The notes beneath the pieces were generated by a model that searched no databases, was not told the origin of the DNA, and worked only from the letters and a program-made list of their open reading frames with translations. A stretch of 64,000 nucleotides of DNA from Cerioporus squamosus (Eukaryota > Basidiomycota > Agaricomycetes > Polyporales > Polyporaceae), in the NCBI GenBank assembly GCA_022592435.1, contig JABYQS010000001.1, forward strand, positions 310,001-374,000, in the 5' to 3' direction. Below are positions 32,023 through 43,077 of the stretch, piece after piece. A program made the position numbers and the translations under genes. Every line of letters begins with the position of its first letter. The first letter of the stretch is position 1.

Positions 32023-32601
32023 GCTACAACATCATATGAGGTCCTGAGTATGTGTGCTAATAGGCTGTGGAACGCCTATGGAAGATCGAGGAATCATCGT
32101 AGACGGAATAAGTGAGGGGCCCACCACCCCAGCAGGCGGCGATGGAACAGGCAGGAACTGCAACCCGAACGAGCCAAGAGGCAGAAGATACAAGTACAGT
32201 TGCGAACCGCGAGGCCGGAACAAGAGGGCGGTGGAAAGGGAAAAATGTGGGTTATGCGCACATACACACGTTGAAAGAGGAGGAATAAACACGTCGTAAA
32301 GGATACTTTCTATTCTACAGTTCGTTCGTGCTTGACGGAGAACCACGGAGGGCGCGAGGCGGCGTGGTGGTCGGAATGAGGATGCAGGAGGGGCGCACGC
32401 AGCCCGGGGTATGGTGACAAGTCATGACGATGCGCGACATTACAGGACTGCGCGCACGCCAAGCTCGTCAGCCACCAGCACAGACATGCGACGCCAAAGA
32501 GGACACACACCTGTACAGATCCTAGAGACCAACAGACAACGTCCCCGAAAGATGGAGAGGAGAGAAACCGGAGGAGCGAACAAGCGACAGCGGCGTGTGG
32601 C
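31819..32601. other. Spacer between LINE and small gene
   Basis: Apart from the possible interrupted exon, about 780 bp with no domain-bearing frame. The right part holds the 3' flank of the minus-strand small gene that ends at 32602. Confidence 0.4.
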
Positions 32602-32951
32602 TTAGTCTCGCCTGCTGAGCTCGGCTGGTGTGAGGTTGAGGATGAACGCGCTCTTGAAGTTCGCGGGGGGCTCGATGATTTTGACGGGCTTGCGCGCGGC
32701 CTTCGCGTTGATTGCGAGGGAGGGGAAGGGACGGAGTGGGCGGGATGCGGGGAACGAGTGCTGGCGGGAGGGCACGGACCGGCCTTGGGCCGACGCAGCG
32801 AGTGGTGAGGAGACGCGGGGACGCGACGCGGTGGGGTTGAATGGCGAGGGCACGGCGGCGACAGCGGTCATGACGGCTGCAGCAGTGGTTGTCAGAGTCA
32901 GCGGGGACAGACAGCAGCGTCGATGACGCGGGCGGGCGGCCACTCACTCAT
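32602..32951 (-). CDS. Small protein with conserved-looking C-terminus; four-base first exon
   Basis: The ATG at 32951-32949 plus one base (ATGA) is followed at once by GTGAGT; the acceptor CTGCTGCAG near 32876 restores the frame as M-T-V-M-T-A-V. Exon 2 encodes a Ser/Pro/Arg-rich middle and a compact C-terminus (ARKPVKIIEPPANFKSAFIL, then NLTPAELSRRD). The C-terminal block looks like a constrained short linear module, unlike the low-complexity part before it. About 90 residues; no membrane helix. The family is not known to me. A start at the internal ATG of exon 2 (32871) is possible. A TATA-like element lies about 130 bp upstream. Confidence 0.6.
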
Positions 32952-35200
32952 TCTGGCAGCGGGCGAAGTCGGGACGAGCTCGAGTGTTTTGTTATGGGTT
33001 TCTTCTGCGAGGCTGTCGAGTGGAGGGCACAGGCAGGGAATGCGGGGCAGGGCGTAAGGTGCGGGGAGAGATAGGCTGGGGTATATAACAGGAATCTGTG
33101 CGAAGAGGCGGCGCAGAAGAGAATCCCCAACGAGTTGAGCTCTGTATGCCTCCTTCCTCTTCCGGCGTGCGCGACGCGTTCCGACTGCCGAGATGGGCCA
33201 CTGCGCGCCTACGCTGCCCTGTCCCCAACGCTTCGCACGACGTCAGCGTGCGATCTCTGCGCTCTGTGCCGCTCCCTATCGCTCTCTCCAGCCATCTCTC
33301 TCCTCTTCACGCACGGTCCCAGCTGGAGACCACGCAGGAGCTCGAAGCCCGCAGAGGGTGAATGACAGATGTGTCGCACGCATGTGTCATCACCTTGATC
33401 ACATCCTCCGTGCTCTGCTTCCCCAACACTCCCAACAACGCCGCCGCCCACGGCACCGTCTCCTCGGCCGCATCCCCGAACAACGCCTCGTGCGTTCCAC
33501 GCGCCTCCCGTCCTGTCCCGCCGGGCTCGCAGTGGGTCTCCGTCACCGCGGCGTGCATTCAGCCTCTTTACTCCCATCTGCTTTCCGTCTCTTTCCGTCT
33601 GCATTCTTACTGCATTCTTACGAGTCCTCCGTCCACCCCAAGACTTCCTCCAGCCCCCAAAGCCTCCGAAACACCGAACACGCCCGGAGGGTTCGTTTCT
33701 GATACCCGCGCTTTCTCCTCCTGCTTTCTCTTCGGCACCGATTGTCCTCGCTCTTCGCCCTGCCAATGCTCTCCACCAACGTCTCTTCGGCATCACCATC
33801 GACGTTCCTCCTCCACGTCTCGTGACGGACGCTGCAGCTGCAAGGATCACTGGTCGCAGTCCTGGCTATCTATACGTCCCCCTCTCTGCCCCAGCCTTCC
33901 CCCTACGGTCGTACAATGCCATATCACGGTGACAGACATGCCAGCAACCCGCGCACCTTCTCCTTGCCTTCTCGATGCTGAGATCACGTCTCAGTTGGGT
34001 CCAGGTGTCTCGTAGCCTGTACATCTGTCTCCCGAATACATCGCAACACAGTATTAGTGTTCTGTATCATCACGCAAGTCAGCGTCCACAGCTTCTCCTG
34101 CAAGGACTATCAATCACCTGCCCGCAGGCACATCTTGCCTCTCTTCTGCGGCACTCTCAAGTGACCTGTCAACATAGCCCCCTTGCGAGGTTCTACCGCA
34201 GGTTTAACAGGTAGTCGGCCGCCGCCTGCAATGCACAGTACATACTTAAGCGTTCGCGCGAGCGTAAGTCGCTAAACCTCGCCCCGCTCAACGCTCCATC
34301 GTCCAGGCGTCTTCCTGCCTATTTGAACATAGAGTTCTGTCTCTCGGTGACTTCTTTGATCGCCAGCCAGTCTCTAGCCCGAATTCGCGACGCAGCCGCC
34401 TCGTCGATCGCACTCTGGCAAGTACATACAGTGAGTTGTAGCATGTGGATTGAGATAGCCTCGCAATGTACATGTGTCATTTGTCTAGACTTCTGCCGCC
34501 ACTATATACACTAGCATACACGCTAAATCACGAAGTACAAAACGGAGGGAAATCGGTACCGTGACTAACTAAGCGTCGAAAGACACCAACGTGTAAGAAT
34601 TGTGTCCACGAAACACGCAGTTCGACGGAAGAGGGAATGGAGAGTACGGATAGATAGAATGGGGTAGGGGAACTCTAAGTGAAAAGCATCGCCTAGCGGC
34701 AAGCTTCGACGAGAGACGGAGAGGAAGAGGAGGAGGGGATATGGCGAACACCACCAAGGAGAGGGATGTTGCCTAGAGTACAGCTGCTGTGAGCAGCGAC
34801 TTCCGCAGCCTGGGATACAATTCACCCCGACCAGCCCGAGGACGTCGTGCCGAGGTGTGATCAAATCCACTGCGCCTGCGCGACCGAGCAAATACGACGT
34901 GGGAGGCCGCGCACTGAAGAGGTGCGAGTGCGGCTGTTCATCCTGGCGTGCGCTATAATGCGGCGAAGGCAATTAGGGCGGATAGAGGTAGAGGGGGTGA
35001 CGAAGGTGGAGGGTAATGCGAAGGACGTGGCAACGCAAGCCTGAGGAAAGGGTGACTGATGACCGACAACCGTTGTAGCCGTGCGCCCAGGGCACAAGAC
35101 AGAGAGGACGTGGAAGGTTTCAGCAGGTCTGCGTCCATCTCGTCAGGTCCGGGTCGGGCGGGGACGGCGGAGCTGCGGCGCACGGGCCGCTGCGCGCCGA
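32952..35200. other. Sparse region between the small gene and the Yippee gene
   Basis: About 2.2 kb. Between 33.2 and 33.85 kb all three minus frames and one plus frame stay open for 80-215 codons because the DNA is C/T-rich on the plus strand; this openness is compositional. A minus frame at 33307-33558 (ETVPWAAALLGVLGKQSTED) looks the most protein-like but has no recognised family or splice context. From 33.85 to 35.2 kb nothing is supported. Confidence 0.35.
33081..33088 (-). promoter_or_regulatory. TATA-like element upstream of the small minus-strand gene
   Basis: GTATATAA on the plus strand (TTATATAC on the minus), about 130 bp upstream of the ATG at 32951. Orientation is ambiguous because the motif is near-palindromic. 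Confidence 0.35.
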
Positions 35201-35847
35201 TCACTGCACATCGACGAGGAGGTTGCGTTCGAGGATGTACTTCCCCTCCTTGTACTTCTGTGTAGGCTCGTATGCGTAGTCCTGGTAGAGGGGAAAGAGT
35301 CAGAGATCGTCAGCGCTCCGATCGCGGAGAATATGCGTGCGAGACAAGGAGACGAGAAAGGCTCACATATTTCCAGCCGAGCGTCGTTCCGCACTTGCAG
35401 CAGTAGATATCACGAACGGTGTGGTTTCCGGTCGTCATCTGCCTGTCGTTGGGCTCACCCTCGACTACGTTCACACTGCGGGTGTGGCGTGGCGCATCGG
35501 GAGCACAGACAGCGATCGTTCGAGGGCATATGCCCATATATAGCACATTCAGATTTCGTCCAGGAGGAAGGGAACGGAGGAGATGAATGGTGAGCTCATG
35601 CCAAGGCTACGCGAGAGACACAACGACTCACACTCCGTCAAAGAGATATGCTCTGCCATGCTGCCCGTTGAATGCCTGTCAAGTATGCGCAGAGTTATGA
35701 GCATACTGTGGTGGCGGAGTGGGACGGCGGGGAAACGGAGGCACATACTCGGGAGATCATGGAGTGAATGGTGGCCAGATGCGTCCTGCAAGTCGAGCAT
35801 CCGTAGATGCGAGCACCAGAGAGGTAGCGACGGTAGCTCATGCCCAT
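35201..35847 (-). CDS. Yippee-like zinc-binding protein
   Basis: Small zinc-binding proteins of the Yippee/Mis18-cereblon fold; cellular role poorly defined. The ATG at 35847 gives [20 protein letters not shown], with the first zinc CXXC, then [13 protein letters not shown]. After an intron comes [15 protein letters not shown]; after another [21 protein letters not shown] and [14 protein letters not shown], with the second CXXC. The last exon carries the family signature [16 protein letters not shown] and ends LLVDVQ at 35201. Both CXXC pairs, the GxHxVxDI core and the YKEGK tail are intact. About 120 residues, the usual family size. Confidence 0.95.
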
Positions 35848-38223
35848 CTTGACTGAAGTGTTGGGGGATAGGAGGAGCGGCGGCAGTTGTTTGGTAGTAT
35901 CCGAGGTGAACGGGCCTAGGACTCAATGGCAACAAAGACTCGAAAGTCGAGGGTCGAGCCGCGAACGGCAAAGGCTACTGGTCGGTAAGGTTGTTCACGG
36001 AGATGCACGTACGGGGCAGAGAGACAGCACTGGGGCGGTACCGGGTGAGGCTCTGGGGCTTCGGAAGCTCGGAGCGCGCGCAGCAGTACGTCAGGACGCG
36101 GTGAGTGTGTGGTGCGCAGAGAAGACTGTGCGCACACGAGAGGAGTTTACGGCCGCGGTAGACGAAGCGGGAAGAGGGGAGATGTCGGACGAGGGAAGGA
36201 GTTATATAGGACGATGGACGTGTGAAGGGAGGTGATAAGCACGGGCAAGGCGCGTCGGGTGCACCAGGCCAGTCGCCCCAGTTCGGTCACTTGCCTCCTT
36301 GACTCGGGGCCACTCCCAAGGCCACCCGCCCACTGCATTCTCGACGCCCCCGTGGCTGGAACATGTGCATCCCTGACCATTAAATCCGCCCTCGTACAAA
36401 GCCCATACATCTCCCTAGTACCGCGGTGCGCCCACCACACCTGACGCGCACGCCCGAAGCTGACCAAACGCACAGTAGGCCCGCTAGTGGCAGCACAAAT
36501 CCACTCTACACGCCTTTGCGCTGCGTGAACACCATGCGCGATCAGATAGCAACAGTCAGCTAGATCACTAGCATGCCGCCTGCATTCCTGCCCAGTTTGC
36601 GCCATATGCACTGGTACAGCTTGTGTCAGGATGGCGTGTTCGCCGTGCGCATAGTCATGCCATCCATCTGTCTGTGCGCATAACTCACGCCGACCCAGAC
36701 AGCGGACCTCCGCCGTGCTGGACTGGGATCGTGGTCGAATCATGGCCTTGTCACATCGCCTTGTGTCCGCACATCTGGAGCGCGTGTGACAGCGAATGCC
36801 TTGCGCGCGTGCGGGGTCCTGTGCGAGATAGGTCAGTACCCTTCCTCGTCTATTCCTCATAATGGTCCGACGAACAGGGCCTGGGCGTGATGCCTGACAC
36901 GTTTGCGTTTCGTAGGTTGACACCCGTCGCGGTCGTGCAAGCTTGGCATCGCGACAGTTCCGAGGATCCTGCAGCGACACATGGTAGCATGCGCTCTCGA
37001 ATGATCTTTTCGGCGGCGCACGATCCCAGGGTCTCCCCGCAAGCTGGTGTGGGCAAGCGTATTTACGCCCTAACGCCCTCTGGAGTTCCTGCGGGCGTGT
37101 GCACTCAACGCCGCTTCGCTTATCTAGGAGCTATGGCTGACCAAGGACTCCCAGCGTCATGCTCGGTGCCGTCTGTGTAGTACGACAGTTCTAGCCCAGA
37201 TGGGCTGCTACCGGAAGCATTGTCAGCTTGGTGCCTTGTGCTGCAGGCCCCAAAACTCTCCCGGGTTACAGGTGCGTGCCACCCTTGTTCCCAGTCGTAT
37301 GACAAAGGTTGTGAGCGAGTGCTCAGGCTCACGCTGCGTGGCTGTTAGAGGCTAAACCGTAAATCGCGGCCGCAAAGGACGACGTGAGCTCTACGCCGCC
37401 CCGTACATCTGATCGCCCAGCCAACCTGGACGACAAGGTGGACGTCCCGTGGTTCGTCTGGCCTGGCCGCCTCATTGTAGTCCACACGGTCGCCGCCATA
37501 TCATCCGAAGTTCCCGTCGTCGTGTTGATCTCCTATATCCGGCAGCTGGCGGGTGGGAGGGAACTCTTGTTCACGCAGAGCCGCTGCCCGGCGCAAGGTC
37601 GCACCCCAGTGAGTAATCATCAGCATTGCCGCTCGAGTACGGTGCCAAACGGTAGATGAAACTTACCACCTTTGGGGCAGTGACCCCACAAAGCTCGGGA
37701 CCTCGAGGCGGAGGACCCACTAAGCTCGGCATCCGGTAGTGACACCAACCGCCGGATGTCGGTTCAACATCCTGACGATTGCGCGGATAGGTGCGTCTTT
37801 TGTGTGGTTGTGCCGAAAAGGCTAGTACGGGCCCGCATGGGCCACATTCAAATGTGCGGCGGTGGGGAGTTGTCGCTGGTCATGATTGCAATCGGCCGTC
37901 GTGTCCTGCGCGAACAGACAAGCGGAGGGTCAACGTCTGTCTGTCGCTCCGGTCGTGATCGCAATATTTCTGTCTTGCCCAAGGGCCGATATTGTGATTC
38001 CGACCAACGAGCTGCGGTTCGAGGACCTACTCCACAGAAACGGCAGTCGGATGCAGGATGTCGGGTTCGTCCCAGGTGCATAAAGTCACTGCAGAGGACG
38101 CTGCAGGTCGGACCAACCATCCACTCATCTGTTCCTGGTGAACATCAGCGCTGCAGCAAACTTGCCTAAGACAAACGTCCTCAACAACTCAGGCTTTGTC
38201 CATCGTCCCTCTCGCATTCAATC
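35848..38223. other. Intergenic region, no supported gene
   Basis: About 2.4 kb. A 277-codon minus frame (36147-36980) has no domain, a random-looking composition and no splice sites typical of neighbours. The left end must hold the Yippee promoter and the right end the kinase promoter and leader (C/T-rich before 38224). Confidence 0.5.
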
Positions 38224-39605
38224 ATGTCTCAGCCTTGTATCGCGACCATGGGCCCCGCAGCGGATTCGATGCCTGACTTGACCGGTTGTGTCATCGACGA
38301 CCGGTTCCAACTCCTCACCATGCTCGGCTCTGGCGCGTTCGGCGTCGTCTACCATGCAATCGATCTCGACCCGCTGGCGGACCCCGACTGCCTAGACGTC
38401 GCAGTCAAGATCATCTCAAAGTCATGCAGGACGCTCTCCGAGCTCGAGATGGTCCGTCGGGAGGTCGCGCTCCAGGCGGAAGTGGGCTACCACCAGAACA
38501 TCGTCCAGATCTACGACGCGTTCGAGGACAACGACTACTTCTTCATCGTCCTCGATCTTTGCAAAGGCGGCGATCTCTACGAGCAAGTCTGCCTCAAGGA
38601 GGTTTACTCTGGGAACGACGAGCTGCTGCGCGGCGCGTTCCTCGGCTTGATATCTGCCGTCCAGGCGTGCCACAAGGCTCGCATCTTCCACCGCGACCTC
38701 AAGCCTGAGAACATCATGACGAACGAAGACGGGTCCGAAGTTTACGTTGCGGACTTCGGTCTCGCCACCGACAAGAATGTCACGAACGATCACCGCGTCG
38801 GAACCGAGGGGTATATGAGTCCCGGTCAGTCCATAATTCGTTCCATTCGCACAATCCGTCCGTGGTGACTGACGACAACTTCACAGAGTGTGTGGGCTCT
38901 CTCGGAGGCTTGAACCCCTACTGCACTCGCTTCAACGACATCTGGGCACTGGGGGTCATTCTCATCAACATGATAACCGGCCGCCAGCCCTGGTGCAGGG
39001 CGGAGCCGGAGGACGAATGCTTCGCCCGGTTCCTCACCGAGCCCGACATGCTCAAGAAGGCGTTCCCGATCTCGGAATGCGCGAATGCAGTCCTCCAGCG
39101 GATCTTCGTCCTCAACCCCCTGCGCCGCATCACGCTCACCGAACTCCGCCGCGCAATCCTCGAGGTCGACACCTTCTTCGCCGACGAGGATGAGCTTGCG
39201 GAGGATGACTATGCCGAAGTGGCGAACGCTGCCATCCGTATGCAGTGTGGCGGCCAGCGGAGCGACAAGGCTGTTGTCGGCTCCATCCACCACTTCGAGG
39301 AGGACGTCAGCGAGGTCGACGTGCGAAGCGCAAGCAACCTGCATCCCGTCAAGAAGACTCGGCTGAGCGATGACGTTGATGATGTAGTCTTCCTCCTCGC
39401 TGCGAGGTTCCCTATCCGGGAAGACGACGAGTCCAGCATCAGCAGCAAGGCCAGTTCGCGCGACGCTTGCGTGGGGTCCGACTTCTCTTCAATGACATCA
39501 AACAGACCCGTCGTTGACTGGGACGGACCGTACGTGGCAGGAAAAACCTTCGGCGAGGCCGTCTACTATCAACGACCCAAGCGGAAGCGTACACACCCAT
39601 CATAG
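38224..39605 (+). CDS. Serine/threonine protein kinase, Ran1/Ksp1-like
   Basis: Exons 38224-38824 and 38887-39605 join in phase (agt ccc g|ag tgt) to 439 residues. The kinase domain starts near residue 20: LLTMLGSGAFGVVYHAIDLD (P-loop), VDVAVKI (catalytic Lys), HRDLKPENIM (catalytic loop), VADFGLAT (metal-binding DFG) and GTEGYMSPEC (activation segment and P+1 loop, with SPE replacing APE). IWALGVILINMITGRQPW follows in the C-lobe. After the domain comes an acidic, Ser-rich tail of about 110 residues with a basic end (RPKRKRTHPS). The insert between the P-loop and the catalytic Lys (DLDPLADPDCLD) and the overall layout match fungal Ran1/Pat1/Ksp1-type kinases linked to nutrient and meiotic control; the exact subfamily is inferred. 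Confidence 0.9.
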
Positions 39606-40003
39606 TCCTCGAAGCGGATGTACGTATGTACGTAGAGGTGCCGGCGCCCCTACGTTGGAGCATTGCGGCACCCTAGGGTGGTCTCGCTGTAAACTAGAAG
39701 CATACTTCAGATTGTACCATAGTGATATTTTCTAACGCAGAAACGTTGCACGTCATCGTCTCTGAGTGCGACGTGCATCGAAACATCCTATGCGCATATG
39801 ATGCGCGCCGCAATTCATGTCTTCCAAATCGCCGGGTGGAGTTGTACCTGAAGGATGGGCGTGTACCTTCTGGTTCATTCTCCCTCTGTCTGCATTGTAC
39901 AACATGCATTCTTCCTTTGTCCCAAAACCAGCGTACATAACACGGCAATACTCCTCAAGTAGATCGATATCGATATAAACTCGTACGTGACCTGCCAGTA
40001 GAT
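39606..40003. other. Convergent intergenic gap (kinase / FTase alpha)
   Basis: 398 bp between the stop codons of two converging genes. It should contain both 3' UTRs; no obvious structure is seen. Confidence 0.5.
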
Positions 40004-41302
40004 TCATGCCTTCGACAGTGCATCTCGGATACGATACTCCCAGTATCTGTGCGTCGCGGTCAGCCTCTGCAGAAATATTACGAAAAAGCGTGTTGCGTAC
40101 TTCTTGCGCATAACGTCTTTCTCGTCGGCGAGAGACTTCCAGATCTAAGGAGACTTCAGTAGACGGTCCTTGCGCAGACAGATGGCTTCGCGGTATACCT
40201 CTACTGCTTTCCCGGTCGCATCTCCGCCCTCCTTCTCATATATGTCGGCCATGAACTCCAGTGCGGCAACAGCCGGAAGTTGCGCACCAGCGGATGGAGG
40301 CGGGTTGTCGAGATCGACAACGTCGTCTTCCATGGGGCGTGAAGGGGGCTGTGAAGTTGTGTACAGCTCGACAAAGGTGGCGAGGGCGGAGAAAGGAGTG
40401 TTGGTATGCTCGAGCGCGCCTCGGAGGTAGTTCCATGCGGAAGGGTTATTAGGTGCTAGTGCGATCTTCTCCTTCGCGAAGCTACAATATTGGCAGCGAC
40501 AGGGGGCTATGTGAGTCAAGGATCTACGGACACAAGCGGGGGGACGCACGATAGTTCCCGTCTGAGCATCTGGTCCCTATCTTCGTCTCCGAGTCGTACC
40601 CCGCTTGAGAACACGACAAAGAAGCGATGGTGCCACGCCGAGTTGTTGCGCACGTCTTGCTCGAGGAGGTCCTCGACGTACGCCCGCTCGCCCGCCCAGA
40701 GGCGTTCCTCATCGTTGAAGTGTGCAAGAATCCACTGTCGGAACGACCAAGTGTGATAGTTCTTCGCGTCTGCGCGCAATACGGTCTTCAGGAATTCAAG
40801 CTCGCGCACTGCAGCGTCGACCGAGTTGAGCGCGGTGAGCAGGAGACGGCGGTGGTGCCACACTTGGTATGTCTTGAGGAAGGTCGTCGCGATCTCATCC
40901 ATTCGCTCCAGTTCCTCTTCCAAAGGGATCTTCAGAGCGATCACAGTCTTGTATCTGTGTTGCCTGCAGCAGCATACATAACGTGGATTTCTGGCACTGA
41001 AAAAGCGCGGCATGGGGCATGGACTCACCATGCAGTATAGTGGGCAGGATTCATCCTGATGATCCGCTCAGTCAACTGAAGGACTCGCGGGCTCATCTCG
41101 CCCGTCTTGAGCACTCCGCGGAAGTAGTCGGTGGCATCCTTGTCTACAGATAGTTCGGATGTTAACGCATGGACGCGAGCGGACTGGGCCCGTACGGACA
41201 CTCCTCGCTGTAGAAGATTGGGGCGATAGGATTCACATTCTCGTATTGGCGGATAGGCACCACGTCTGCCCACTCAGGGTCGTCTGCAAGTAGTTCGGAC
41301 AT
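40004..41302 (-). CDS. RAM2: Protein farnesyltransferase / geranylgeranyltransferase type I alpha subunit
   Basis: Shared alpha subunit of the cytosolic enzymes that prenylate CAAX proteins such as Ras. From ATG 41302: ADDPEWADVVPIRQYENVNP, the family opening, then YFRGVLKTGEMSPRVLQLTE. The helical-pair PFTA repeats are clear: NPAHYTAW-RYKTV, TYQVWHHRRLLL, NYHTWSFRQWILAHF, NNSAWHHRFFVV and NPSAWNYLRGAL. The C-terminal exons need care: a 60-nt intron with a GTATAC donor (near 40140-40200) leads to IWKSLADEKDVMRK, and a last intron to YWEYRIRDALSKA, ending at 40004. Reading through the first of these introns instead stops at RLLKSP. The spliced end matches the family's usual DPIRxxYWxYR motif, so it is preferred. 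Confidence 0.92.
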
Positions 41303-41770
41303 ATGGGAGGTAGAGTGGAAGTGAGATGGGAGTTACAATCGAGGCTCGGTGAGCAATGTTGTCCTTGAGTCAGGAAGGAGCCCGGACCGTACAGCCGTCG
41401 GATCTCGATTCTGGGTTTACCAACCAGCCAAGGTTCGGAGGGGCTCAAGATGCGCAGGCTCGCGTCACTTGGGTACACATTGTGTCCGACCGGGAGGCCA
41501 GCTACGATTGCTATTGACGTATCCTTAGGCTGAAAGTCTGGGAACTTGTTCTTTGCCCCAAAGCCCGCAAGATGTTACATGAGTTCACTACTCAATCCTA
41601 CTACTTACTGTAGCACTAACAATAACCCTGAGATGATGAACATGCATTCAATCGGTGACCGGACCACTGATCAACAGCCACGTAGACCATCCATGGCGCA
41701 ACGCTGCTAGCTGCCGGTTACCCCTGAACGCTCATACTTGCTTGTCGCGGTCGGTGAGGGGCACATACTA
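41303..41770. other. Intergenic gap between two minus-strand genes
   Basis: 468 bp holding the upstream region of the prenyltransferase gene and the 3' flank of the methyltransferase gene. No open frame with a domain and no clear TATA box. Confidence 0.45.
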
Positions 41771-42727
41771 TTAGAACCTTTCAGCGTTCCCAGAAATACC
41801 CTCAACTAGGTGATTACGTACCAAAACATCGAGCAACGGTGTCTCGGTGACTGTGCCGCTCGCATCCTTGTCCACTTGTAAGATCTTCTGAGTCTGAGTC
41901 CCAACGGGAATGAACATGCGTCCAGGACGGGCGAGCTGCTCTACTAGAGCAACTGGCATGGTGGGAGCCGCTGCGCCGACATGGATAGCATCAAACGGGC
42001 TGTCGGCTGGTAGACCTATCAAGACCCATCGCTACCAATTAGCAGCTCATGGAGTACTAGTGGTCATCACCCAACGCACCCTCTCTGCCGTCTCCAGCTA
42101 CGATCTTGATCTTGCCCTGATCTATCGCTGTGTCGAGTCCGTCTTTGCGCAGGTTTTCCAGGGACCAATCAACGAGTTCGGGGATATGCTCGATCCCGTA
42201 CACTTTGCCTTCCTCGTTCCGAGGATCTGCGGGGTCTTGGATCAGGTGGTAGAGGACAGCTGAAATGTATCCGGAGCCGGAGCCGACATCCAGCACGCGT
42301 GCGCCAGGCTTCAAGAAGGGTAAGAGGTTCTCCACTGCGTACGCATGCTACGAAGATGAGCGATGCGACGATGAATGCAGGACTTGCGCCGCAATGAGGC
42401 GAGCAGTGCACACCATGTGCGGCGCGGATATGGTCGCACCGTGCCCGATTGGTCTGCGAGAAGTTGTTAAGCAAATCATCACGAAATCACGCCCATGAAC
42501 ACTTACTGTGGAGAATCTTCGTACGCCGTCCTTGGCTCTCGGACAAAGCATGCACGATCGACCTTGCTCATGGCCTATTTCGAGGTCGAGTTCGGTCGAA
42601 CTCCATAATGATACAGATGCCGCCTTGTTTGACATACCTCGAGTACCCGATCAGAAGTAATGATGTCACTCCTTGCCATGTTTTGAAGTAGCTCGAGGTT
42701 GGTCGCGCCGCTACATCTCCAAGCCAT
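41771..42727 (-). CDS. Protein-L-isoaspartate O-methyltransferase
   Basis: Repairs isomerised aspartyl residues in aged proteins with S-adenosylmethionine. From ATG 42727: MAWRCSGATNLELLQNMARS and DRVLE; then, with introns removed, VDRACFVREPRTAYEDSPQ, PIGHGATISAPHMHAYAVEN (the family's substrate-loop signature), LLPFLKPGARVLDVGSGSGY (SAM-binding motif I), VYGIEHIPELVDWS (motif post I) and GDGREG. The last exon has FDAIHVGAAAPTMPVALVEQ and LARPGRMFIPVG. All diagnostic motifs are present, and each junction keeps the frame, notably cca ca|a cca atc. About 235 residues, the normal length. It lies back to back with the Ulp1 gene. Confidence 0.95.
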
Positions 42728-43077
42728 GTCGGATATCCCGTGTGGTTTGGTCGAGATTCGCTGAGAGAGATGAGTGCAGTGCCACAACCTTGTGCGGGGA
42801 AGGAAGCGCCCGCCGCAGGTCGGTAACCGGCGCTTGGAGGCCCTTGTCCGCTGACTTTCTTCTCGAACTCGTCCCGCTCCCCCCCCCCTCCGCTTCCGCC
42901 CTCCGCGTCCTTGCTCCTCGCCTTCACCCGAGCTCTACCGCGCGTGGTGGTCAGAGTCACGGCGATATCAGCTACCGCCTAACCACACACGACATCGCCC
43001 GCACCATCTCAGAAGGGCGTAGACCACAGCAGAGACAACGCTCTTCCCCGCCCCCGCCCGCTTCGCTACCTGCCCCC
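42728..43077. promoter_or_regulatory. Bidirectional promoter region (methyltransferase / Ulp1)
   Basis: 350 bp between divergent start codons. The right half contains C-rich runs (for example around 42880-42900) typical of fungal leaders. No TATA box is evident. Confidence 0.5.

Noticed and set aside
33209..33850. Several long overlapping frames on both strands
   Set aside because: All arise from a C/T-rich segment with few stop codons; none has a recognisable domain.
36147..36980. 277-codon minus-strand frame
   Set aside because: No family, random-like composition and no splice signals in context; likely chance openness in GC-rich intergenic DNA.
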